From Candidatus Rifleibacteriota bacterium (GTDB lineage: Bacteria > Muiribacteriota > Ozemobacteria > Ozemobacterales > Ozemobacteraceae), in assembly GCA_905236865.1 (NCBI GenBank), contig CAJOQX010000306.1, positions 1-45,308 of the forward strand: 45,308 bases of DNA, read 5' to 3'. A program made the position numbers and the translations under genes. Shown one piece after another: positions 37,622-45,308 of this stretch (its first letter is position 1; the number at the start of each line of letters is the position of its first letter). The notes beneath the pieces are model-generated. The model saw only the letters and a list, made by a program, of their open reading frames with translations. It ran no database searches and had not been told where the DNA came from.

Positions 37622-40288
37622 ATGTCAGAAAATGAACAAAAGCTTTTATCAAAAGCTTATGAACCAACAGAAGTTGAAAACTCAATTTATTCAAAATGGG
37701 AAGAAAAAGGCTGTTTTCACGCCCATGAAGATTCAAAAAAAGAAAAATATTCTATAGTTATTCCACCACCAAATGTTACTGGTATGCTTACAATGGGGCA
37801 TATTCTTAACAATACATTACAAGATATCCTAATTCGTTACCATAGAATGTTAGGCTTTGAAGCTATGTGGCTTCCTGGCACTGACCATGCTGGTATTGCT
37901 ACTCAAAATGTAGTTGAAAAAGCTTTAGCCAAAGAAAAACTTACAAGGCACGATTTAGGACGTGAAAAATTTGTTAATAGAGTTTGGGAATGGAAAGAAA
38001 AATACGGTGGTATTATTTTAAAACAACTCCGTAAACTTGGCTGTTCCTGTGATTGGCAAAGAGAACGCTTTACCATGGATGAAGGTCTAAGTAAAGCAGT
38101 ACAAAACACTTTTATAAAACTTTATAACGATGGTTTAATATACAAAGGCAAATATATTATTAACTGGTGTCCTCGTTGTAGGACAGCTCTCTCTGATGAA
38201 GAAAAAATACCAGAAGACACTAATGGACATCTTTGGTATATGCATTATCCTTGTAAAGATGGTAATGGCTCTATTCAAATTGCTACGACTAGACCAGAAA
38301 CCCTGTTAGGTGATACTGCTGTAGCTGTAAATCCTTCTGACGAACGTTTCAAAGACATGATTGGCAAAACTGTTGTAGTTCCATTTGTTAATCGTGAAAT
38401 ACCTGTTATAGCAGACGATTATGTTGATAAAGCCTTTGGTACTGGTGCAGTTAAAATAACTCCAGCTCATGATCCAAATGACTTTGAAGTAGGTCGCCGT
38501 CACAATCTAGCACAAATCATTGTTATGGATGAAACAGGCGTGATGAACGAAAATGCTGCCGAGTTCAAAGGAATGGATAGATTTGAAAGCAGAGAAGCAA
38601 TAGTCAAACGTCTTGAAGAAATGGGTCTTCTAGATAAAATAGAAGACCACCAATTAGCAGTCGGACATTGTGAACGTTGTAAAACTATAATTGAACCATA
38701 TCTTTCAGATCAGTGGTTTGTAAAAATGAAACCTTTAGCTGTTAAAGCTATTGAAGCTTATAAAAACGGCACTTTACGTTTTACTCCAGCTAGATGGGGT
38801 TCTGTTTATCTTCACTGGATGGAAAATATTCGTGACTGGTGTATAAGCCGCCAACTTTGGTGGGGTCATAGAATTCCTGCTTATACTTGTAGCCATTGTG
38901 GAAATGTAATTGTTTCTGCTGAACAGCCAACGAAATGTACAAAATGTAATGCAACTGAAGGAATCAATCAGGATTCAGATGTTCTAGATACTTGGTTCTC
39001 CTCTTGGTTATGGCCTTTTTCAACAATGGGGTGGCCAGACGAAACAGAAACATTAAAAAAATTCTATCCAACAGATACTCTTGTCACTGGTCCAGATATT
39101 ATTTTCTTCTGGGTTGCTAGAATGGTTATGTCTGGCTACTACTTCTTAGATAAATGTCCTTTCCATGATGTTTACTTCACAAGCATTGTTAGAGATATGA
39201 AAGGACGCAAAATGAGTAAATCTTTGGGTAATAGTCCAGACCCATTAGATATAATTGCAAAATACGGTGCAGACGCTCTGAGATATACTATTGTTTCGCT
39301 TGCTCCAGTAGGTCAAGACATTCGTTTTGCTGAAAACAAAGTCGAAATAGGAAGAAACTTTGCTAACAAACTTTGGAATGCTTCTAGATTTGTCCTTATG
39401 AATCTCGAAGGAGCTAATGTAAGTATAAATAATAAAATTCCTGATTCTGAAAAACTAAGTGAAGTTGATAGATGGATAATTTCTAGAATGAATTACACTA
39501 TAGATCAGGTTAGAAACTTGCTAGTAGAAGGTAATTTCAGATTTAACGATGCTTTAAAAGCAGTATATGAATTTATATGGAACGATTTCTGTGATTGGTA
39601 TATTGAAATGAGCAAGTCTGTCTTGTTTGGACAAGATTTAGAAAGAAAAGCTACTGTTCAACAAGTATTGCTTAGTTGCTTAGATAATGCTCTAAGAATT
39701 CTTCATCCATTTATGCCTTTTGTTACTGAAGAAATTTGGCAAAAACTTCCTGGAAGTGAAGGCTTCTTAATGAAAGCAACTTTCCCGATTGCAGACAAAG
39801 CTTCTATTGATTCTACATTAGAAGCAGAAATAAGCGATTTAATGGAAGCTGTTCGTGTCATTAGGAATATGAGAGCTTCTGCCAATATATCACCTGCAAA
39901 AAAACTAACCGTCAGAATAGTAGACAATGGCAGTCTTAGCAATGTTTATACAAAACAAGTTCAAATGATATGTGCTCTCGCTGGTGTTGAAAAATTTGAA
40001 ATAATTAAACAAAAACCAGTTGGTCACCTAGTCGGTCTTGCAGGCTCTACTGAAATATGTATCGATTTAGCTGGTGTTATAGATATTGCTGTCGAACTTG
40101 CTCGTGTTACAAAAGAAATAGAAAATACCGAAAAAAATAGGGCAAAAATTGCTTTTAAGCTAGATAATGAAAACTTTGTAAGCAAAGCTCCTATCGAAAT
40201 AGTTGAAAGAATCAGAACTGATGTTGCAGGTTATGATAAACAACTAATCAAGCTAAAAGAATACAAAAAAGAACTTGAGAATATTTAA
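37622..40288 (+). CDS. valS: Valyl-tRNA synthetase
   Basis: PPPNVTGMLTMGHILNNTLQD (HIGH), WLPGTDHAGIATQNVVEK, KMSKSLGNSPDPLDII (KMSKS), C-terminal coiled coil. Confidence 0.98.
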   Translation: MSENEQKLLSKAYEPTEVENSIYSKWEEKGCFHAHEDSKKEKYSIVIPPPNVTGMLTMGHILNNTLQDILIRYHRMLGFEAMWLPGTDHAGIATQNVVEKALAKEKLTRHDLGREKFVNRVWEWKEKYGGIILKQLRKLGCSCDWQRERFTMDEGLSKAVQNTFIKLYNDGLIYKGKYIINWCPRCRTALSDEEKIPEDTNGHLWYMHYPCKDGNGSIQIATTRPETLLGDTAVAVNPSDERFKDMIGKTVVVPFVNREIPVIADDYVDKAFGTGAVKITPAHDPNDFEVGRRHNLAQIIVMDETGVMNENAAEFKGMDRFESREAIVKRLEEMGLLDKIEDHQLAVGHCERCKTIIEPYLSDQWFVKMKPLAVKAIEAYKNGTLRFTPARWGSVYLHWMENIRDWCISRQLWWGHRIPAYTCSHCGNVIVSAEQPTKCTKCNATEGINQDSDVLDTWFSSWLWPFSTMGWPDETETLKKFYPTDTLVTGPDIIFFWVARMVMSGYYFLDKCPFHDVYFTSIVRDMKGRKMSKSLGNSPDPLDIIAKYGADALRYTIVSLAPVGQDIRFAENKVEIGRNFANKLWNASRFVLMNLEGANVSINNKIPDSEKLSEVDRWIISRMNYTIDQVRNLLVEGNFRFNDALKAVYEFIWNDFCDWYIEMSKSVLFGQDLERKATVQQVLLSCLDNALRILHPFMPFVTEEIWQKLPGSEGFLMKATFPIADKASIDSTLEAEISDLMEAVRVIRNMRASANISPAKKLTVRIVDNGSLSNVYTKQVQMICALAGVEKFEIIKQKPVGHLVGLAGSTEICIDLAGVIDIAVELARVTKEIENTEKNRAKIAFKLDNENFVSKAPIEIVERIRTDVAGYDKQLIKLKEYKKELENI

Positions 40289-40296
40289 GACAATAT

Positions 40297-40330
40297 AAAA
40301 AACGAGGTTTTTATTAACCTCGTTTTTTTA
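40297..40330 (+). terminator. Rho-independent terminator
   Basis: AAAAAACGAGGTT TTTATT AACCTCGTTTTTTT. Confidence 0.95.
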
Positions 40331-40355
40331 TAATTTATACTTTTACAGAGCAAGA

Positions 40356-40709
40356 ATGGAGAAAGAATTCTATCTAAGTTTACAAGATGTGGGAGACTTA
40401 ATATATAGAGCCTCCCAAAGGTATCTTTTTAGAGAAAAAAAAGACTTGGGTATGGAGGTTTCTATACAAACCAATTCTTTACAAGAAACAATAATTCTAA
40501 GGCTAGTAGATAAATCACATCTATTAGTTAAAGTATTTCCTCATAAAAATTTTTCTCAAGAATTTGTCTATCGTATTGAAGTTTATAAAACAAGAGAAGG
40601 CGAAATGCGTGGAACGAAAATAGCATTCTTAGAAGCTTCAAGACAAGATTCTGCCGTTGTTGAAATTCAAAAATTTGTGCAAAGTTTCCTTTCTCAACTT
40701 GGTTATTAG
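40356..40709 (+). CDS. Conserved-looking hypothetical protein, 117 aa
   Basis: Intact ORF between terminator and next gene; mixed alpha/beta composition; no recognised motif. Confidence 0.6.
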   Translation: MEKEFYLSLQDVGDLIYRASQRYLFREKKDLGMEVSIQTNSLQETIILRLVDKSHLLVKVFPHKNFSQEFVYRIEVYKTREGEMRGTKIAFLEASRQDSAVVEIQKFVQSFLSQLGY

Positions 40710-40875
40710 GTCTGCCTATACCATTTGTCCTGATTAGTATAGTAGGTTAAACAGTGAAAATTTTGTTCGATAAAACTTTCTTTGAGAGTTTCTTATAATT
40801 CTTGGCTATTTATAAATTTTCATTGTCTCATAACTTATAAAATATAAAAGTTTTACAATTTAAGAGGGTAATAAT

Positions 40876-42930
40876 ATGAAAAAATGCTTGCTATATATAT
40901 TTTTTTTGTTCATTAATATAGCTTGCGTTTTCGCACAAGAATCATTAGGTTCTATAGAAATAGATCTAAAATATCATCTACTAATTCAAAAAGCTGAAAG
41001 AGCTGAAAAAACAGGGAACTATGAAGAAGCTGCTCAAAGCTACCAAGAAGCTTATGAAGAATCAAATAATGTTCAGCCTTTAATGCAATTGGCTAAGCTT
41101 TACACAAGACTAGGAATGTATGATACAGCTAAAGATGTAATAGATAAAATTCCAATTAAAAAACTTCGTAAAGCTGGAAAATCTGAAGTCCACTTGTTAG
41201 AAGGCAAAATTCAAATAGCCAAAGGCAATCTCGGTGACGCACATATAGCTTTAAACAAAACTTTAAAATTAACTCCAAACAAATTTCCTGCTAAAGTTAG
41301 ATTAGCAATGATAAACCTTATAAAAGGAATGAAATCCGAAGCTGAAAAACAATTAGACAATGTTGTAATAAAGGATAATATTGAATATGATATAGATGAA
41401 TACAGATTATGTTTTGCTATTGATATGCATAATGGCAATTTTGCTAGAGCATATAAAGCCTGTGAATTAATAAGCAAAATAAATACAAAAAACAACCCTA
41501 AAATTGGCTTTTTTGAAGCTATAATGAATCAACCAATCATAATATTAGTTTCTTTTCTACCTTTGCTTTTATCAAAATATCTTGCCGTTATATATTATTT
41601 AGTAGTTTTTATGGCACTAGGATTATGTGCATCAGCTTTGTGTAAAAAATCAGCATTTTGGCAAATCTTTCTTTTCGTATTTGCAGGCATAATTTTAATG
41701 ACTTTATCTTATAATTTTTCAATAACAGATGTTTATTCAAGCTTTTTAAATGGTTATTGTTATATTTATGATGAAATGTGGATTATACCCAGATTGATTA
41801 TCGGTTCCAACCTATTTGCGTTTGCTCTCTTTATTTTATATCCTTGTTTTAAACTATTAAAAGAGGATATACGACCTGTAACTTATGAATTATTAGGGAT
41901 TTGGCTTTTCTGTTTTTTCTTCAGCAGTTTCGTCCTCTCTTTTCAAAGCAACTTACCTATTATTCAAAAACTAACCTATATGAGTATAGGTTTAATATTT
42001 AGTTTCCTCTCTTCTTTAATTATGCCTTTTGGCAAATTAGTAGTATTTAGAATTACACAATTATTAGGTTTATCTAGTTTGATAAAAATAAGTGGTGCTC
42101 AAATCACTAAAGAAAATATAAGTTTTACAGACATGAAAATTTTAGAAACAAAAATTTGGAATTATATTTCTAAAGGAGACATTGAAACCGCTTTTACAAT
42201 AGGGAAAAAAGCTTTAACCATTGATAATCAGAAAAATTTTCCTTATTTTTGGCAAGGGTTTATTTTTGCCCTAATCAACAGAGAAAACTATGAAGAAGCA
42301 ATAAACAGTATAAATAATTATTATATGATTTTTCAAGGAACAGAATATTATGAAATTGGACAAATATATGAAGCTTATATAAAAACAGAAAAAGGTGATT
42401 TTTTAACAGCTTACAAAATCATCAATTCAATTTCATCCGATAGGGCAAAATTACTAAATGCTGATGAAACGGCAATTTCTCTTTTAGTCCTAGCACGTTG
42501 TTGTTTAAATTCAGATGATGCTAATCAAGCTCATATTAATTACAATAAAGCATTAAGCACAACAAAATCTTCTTTATTAAGATACATAATATTAACAGAT
42601 ATTGCTGAATTAGATTGCAAATTAAAATATAAACAAGATATGCCAAAATGGAAAAAAATAGCTAATAATCTAAATTGCGAAGGGAAATGTCTAGCTTATA
42701 GAAGTACAATTAATTCTATAGTTGCTTATACTTCCGAAATGAAAGATGAAGCCTTTACATTAGCTTCAGAATGTCTAAATTGTAAAATTAAAACAGGAAA
42801 AGCAATAGCTTGGCTTGGACACCTGCTTTGCAAACAGGGAAAACCAAGCGAAGCTGAAAAATTGCTTTCACGAATGACAGCAGGAAGCTATTCTGCTGAA
42901 TGTTTAATGGTAGAAATTACTTCTTTGTGA
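40876..42930 (+). CDS. Secreted/membrane TPR protein with central TM helices
   Basis: GAGGG RBS; signal peptide MKKCLLYIFFLFINIACVFA; TPRs at both ends; about 5 TM segments between. Confidence 0.85.
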   Translation: MKKCLLYIFFLFINIACVFAQESLGSIEIDLKYHLLIQKAERAEKTGNYEEAAQSYQEAYEESNNVQPLMQLAKLYTRLGMYDTAKDVIDKIPIKKLRKAGKSEVHLLEGKIQIAKGNLGDAHIALNKTLKLTPNKFPAKVRLAMINLIKGMKSEAEKQLDNVVIKDNIEYDIDEYRLCFAIDMHNGNFARAYKACELISKINTKNNPKIGFFEAIMNQPIIILVSFLPLLLSKYLAVIYYLVVFMALGLCASALCKKSAFWQIFLFVFAGIILMTLSYNFSITDVYSSFLNGYCYIYDEMWIIPRLIIGSNLFAFALFILYPCFKLLKEDIRPVTYELLGIWLFCFFFSSFVLSFQSNLPIIQKLTYMSIGLIFSFLSSLIMPFGKLVVFRITQLLGLSSLIKISGAQITKENISFTDMKILETKIWNYISKGDIETAFTIGKKALTIDNQKNFPYFWQGFIFALINRENYEEAINSINNYYMIFQGTEYYEIGQIYEAYIKTEKGDFLTAYKIINSISSDRAKLLNADETAISLLVLARCCLNSDDANQAHINYNKALSTTKSSLLRYIILTDIAELDCKLKYKQDMPKWKKIANNLNCEGKCLAYRSTINSIVAYTSEMKDEAFTLASECLNCKIKTGKAIAWLGHLLCKQGKPSEAEKLLSRMTAGSYSAECLMVEITSL

Positions 42931-42937
42931 CAAATAA

Positions 42938-45205
42938 ATGGCAGAAAATAATAAAAATAATGAAATAAATAATAAGGCAGTGAATGAAGTAAAACAAAAC
43001 ACTAAATCATCGCCTTCTAAAAATACCAATATAAAAAAAATAACTACTAAAAAACCCTCGAATTTAAAAAACTATTTTATTGATATGCTTTGGATTTTTG
43101 GTAGCTTTTTGACTATTGCAATATCAGCTCTTATCTATTTTAATAAAATTCCTAAAAATATTATTTTTGGACTTCAATCCTATTTTTCTTACTTCTATAT
43201 TTTAGCTTTAATAGGAATTTTTGGAGTTTTAGGCGAACAGTATACAATAACTTTTCTAGGTTTTTTACTACCAACTTCGTTGGCGGCCACAACACTCCTC
43301 ATAATGTATAAACCTTCACAATTTCCAATAAATGTATGGTGGAATCAATATGCTACAATGGTTCTTTTTTCAGCCGCCTTTTTACTTTATCTGTATTTCC
43401 GTTATGAATATTTAAGGAAAAATGGTAGACAAATTACAACCGATTCTACAGGTAAAGTAGTCAAATCTGACGGTGCACTAAAAGCAAGAGTAGATTCTAC
43501 TTTTGCTGCTAATTATATAAACGAAGTAGAAGAAAAGAAAAAACAAAATAACTTAGAATTAGACAAAGCTTTAGGTATTTCAAACGCTGATAATAAAACA
43601 GAAAATGATGCTGTTAATCAATCTAAAGAAGATACTTCTGGAGATAATACAAACGAACAAAATCAAAATGAAACAGATGAAGAACGCATGGATCGTGAAA
43701 TAAGAACCATGCGTGAAGAAATAAACAAAAAGTCAATGAGATTAACTACAACTTTAATGCGTATTAAGAATCTTACAAAAAGTCTTGATCGTGATCAAAT
43801 ATTTGCAAATACTGTAGAAATTATAACAAAAGGTCTTGATGCAAAAAAAGTTCAATTGCTTTTAAACGATGAAAAAGAAGGAAAACTTAGAATTGTAAAA
43901 GCTACAGGAATAAAACCAGCAGATTATAAAAAATTTGAAATTCCTTACGAAGAAAACAGTATGATTACTCACCTATTAAAACAAAAAATAAATGACGTTG
44001 TTGGTGGTGCAGGTGCCTTTGGCGTAAAAGAATGTGAAGTTGACCCCAAGTTAAGAGTGTTAATAGGGAAAGGAGTTTTTAAAACTATTCTCGCCGCCCC
44101 TATTTATGCAGATGGAAAACTATTTGCCATTCTAAATGTCGAAGAAATGACAAATTCAGATTATTCAAGAGATGATCAAAATTTACTTACAACCTGTGCA
44201 GAAGTTGCTGGTTTGGTCATGAAAAACGCAAAACTATATTCTGCAACCATGGAAGATTTGGTTTCCTCGCAAAAACTTAACGAAGAACAACTTAGAAAAA
44301 ATGAAGAACTTCGTGGTAGTTTAAGCAGAATCGTTTCTCCCTCTGTTGCAGAAATGATTATGTCTGACCCATCCGCATTAAAACTGGGTGGGAAAAAATG
44401 TGAAGTTACTATGTTCTTTTCTGACATTCGTGGATTCACAAAAATGTCTGAAAGCATGGATCCAACAGATATCGTTGAACAACTCAATGTATATTTCACT
44501 AAAATGACCGACATTCTTATGGAACTAGACGGAACTCTAGACAAATATGTTGGTGACGAATTAATGGCTCTTTTCGGAGCACCTGTTGCTAGAAATGATG
44601 ACCCTATTAGAGCTGTTCTTTGCGGTGTAAGAATGTTAGAAGCACTTTATCAACTTCAAGAAGTATGGAAAAAAGAAGGAAAACCAGTAATACAAATTGG
44701 TATCGGAGTTAATACTGGTATTGTTACCGCAGGTTATATGGGTTCTGAAAAAGCTCTTTCTTATACTGTTATAGGCGATAATGTTAATCTCGCAGCTCGT
44801 ATTATGGCACAAGCTAAAGGAATGGAAATGTTTATTACTAGAGCAACTTATGAGCGAGTTAAAGATTATTTTGACATAGAACAACGTGAATCCATAATGG
44901 TAAAAGGGAAATCAATGCCAATTGAAATTTTCTGTGTCAAAAAAGTTAAAGATGGGGTTGATATGTCTACTGTTATAGGAAAAGATGTTGCCCACTTAGC
45001 AACCTCATTAGTGGAAGAAAAACCTAAATCTATAAAAATAGAAGAACCCAAACCTTTAACTAATTTACCTCCAAATATGAAAAAAGAAGATATGAAACAA
45101 AATATACAGATAGAAAAAGTTAAAATGATAGCTTGTTCAAACTGCGGACAAGAAAATAACCCACAAGAAAAATTCTGCACAAAATGCGGAATGCCTATTT
45201 TTTAG
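42938..45205 (+). CDS. TM + GAF + class III adenylate/guanylate cyclase with C-terminal zinc ribbon
   Basis: FFSDIRGFTKMSE, GTLDKYVGDELMALFGAPVARNDDP, YTVIGDNVNLAARI; GAF region RIKNLTKSLDRDQIFANTVEIITKGLDAKKVQLLL; terminal CSNCGQENNPQEKFCTKCG. Confidence 0.95.
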   Translation: MAENNKNNEINNKAVNEVKQNTKSSPSKNTNIKKITTKKPSNLKNYFIDMLWIFGSFLTIAISALIYFNKIPKNIIFGLQSYFSYFYILALIGIFGVLGEQYTITFLGFLLPTSLAATTLLIMYKPSQFPINVWWNQYATMVLFSAAFLLYLYFRYEYLRKNGRQITTDSTGKVVKSDGALKARVDSTFAANYINEVEEKKKQNNLELDKALGISNADNKTENDAVNQSKEDTSGDNTNEQNQNETDEERMDREIRTMREEINKKSMRLTTTLMRIKNLTKSLDRDQIFANTVEIITKGLDAKKVQLLLNDEKEGKLRIVKATGIKPADYKKFEIPYEENSMITHLLKQKINDVVGGAGAFGVKECEVDPKLRVLIGKGVFKTILAAPIYADGKLFAILNVEEMTNSDYSRDDQNLLTTCAEVAGLVMKNAKLYSATMEDLVSSQKLNEEQLRKNEELRGSLSRIVSPSVAEMIMSDPSALKLGGKKCEVTMFFSDIRGFTKMSESMDPTDIVEQLNVYFTKMTDILMELDGTLDKYVGDELMALFGAPVARNDDPIRAVLCGVRMLEALYQLQEVWKKEGKPVIQIGIGVNTGIVTAGYMGSEKALSYTVIGDNVNLAARIMAQAKGMEMFITRATYERVKDYFDIEQRESIMVKGKSMPIEIFCVKKVKDGVDMSTVIGKDVAHLATSLVEEKPKSIKIEEPKPLTNLPPNMKKEDMKQNIQIEKVKMIACSNCGQENNPQEKFCTKCGMPIF

Positions 45206-45308
45206 TAAATTTTGAAAATAACTTTGATAATTTATACTTCAGAACTATCAACCAATATGGAGTCAGTTCACCTTTATCTATGCGTTCATCATAAAAATAT
45301 GACAAAAA

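Noticed and set aside
40711-40740. Inverted repeat CTATAC...GTATAG after the 117-aa gene
   Set aside because: Only 6 AU-rich pairs with a 15-nt loop; not distinguishable from chance.
41815-41830. ATTTGCGTTTGCTCTC resembling the dispersed GTTTGCGTTTGC motif
   Set aside because: Within coding sequence, lacks the A5GTTT prefix and the CCTG suffix; probably chance.
1-45308. CRISPR arrays, tRNA genes, integrases, toxin-antitoxin or restriction genes
   Set aside because: No regularly spaced repeats, no cloverleaf-like sequence and no recognisable protein motifs were seen on either strand.

Overview
AT-rich 45.3 kb window, densely coding, with about 29 credible protein genes. I see no tRNA, rRNA, CRISPR array, transposase or phage genes. 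Recognisable housekeeping genes are murI, a ptsI-like EI, surE, birA and valS. The rest is mostly envelope and surface biology. It includes a WecA-like/WecG-TagA fusion, a pseudopilin operon with very large soluble domains, an unlinked PilC/GspF, a 1.5 kaa Ig/propeller lipoprotein, an O-antigen-ligase-like TPR protein, a LolA-like protein and several TPR, coiled-coil and zinc-ribbon proteins. A GAF plus class III nucleotidyl cyclase with a C-terminal zinc ribbon closes the window. The genome looks like an uncultured diderm-type lineage, but taxonomy cannot be fixed from sequence reading alone. Best leads: (1) a 22-nt dispersed intergenic motif AAAAAGTTTRCGTTTGCMCTGW in three copies; (2) a WecA-like domain whose catalytic motifs look eroded, fused to an intact WecG/TagA domain; (3) a pseudopilin operon with giant, disordered and beta-helix-like cargo domains; (4) several genes lacking Shine-Dalgarno sequences with a -10 box about 7 nt before the start codon (candidate leaderless mRNAs); (5) polypurine/polypyrimidine mini-repeat tracts and a REP-like hairpin in intergenic regions. 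I did not find a clearly new defence or mobile system.
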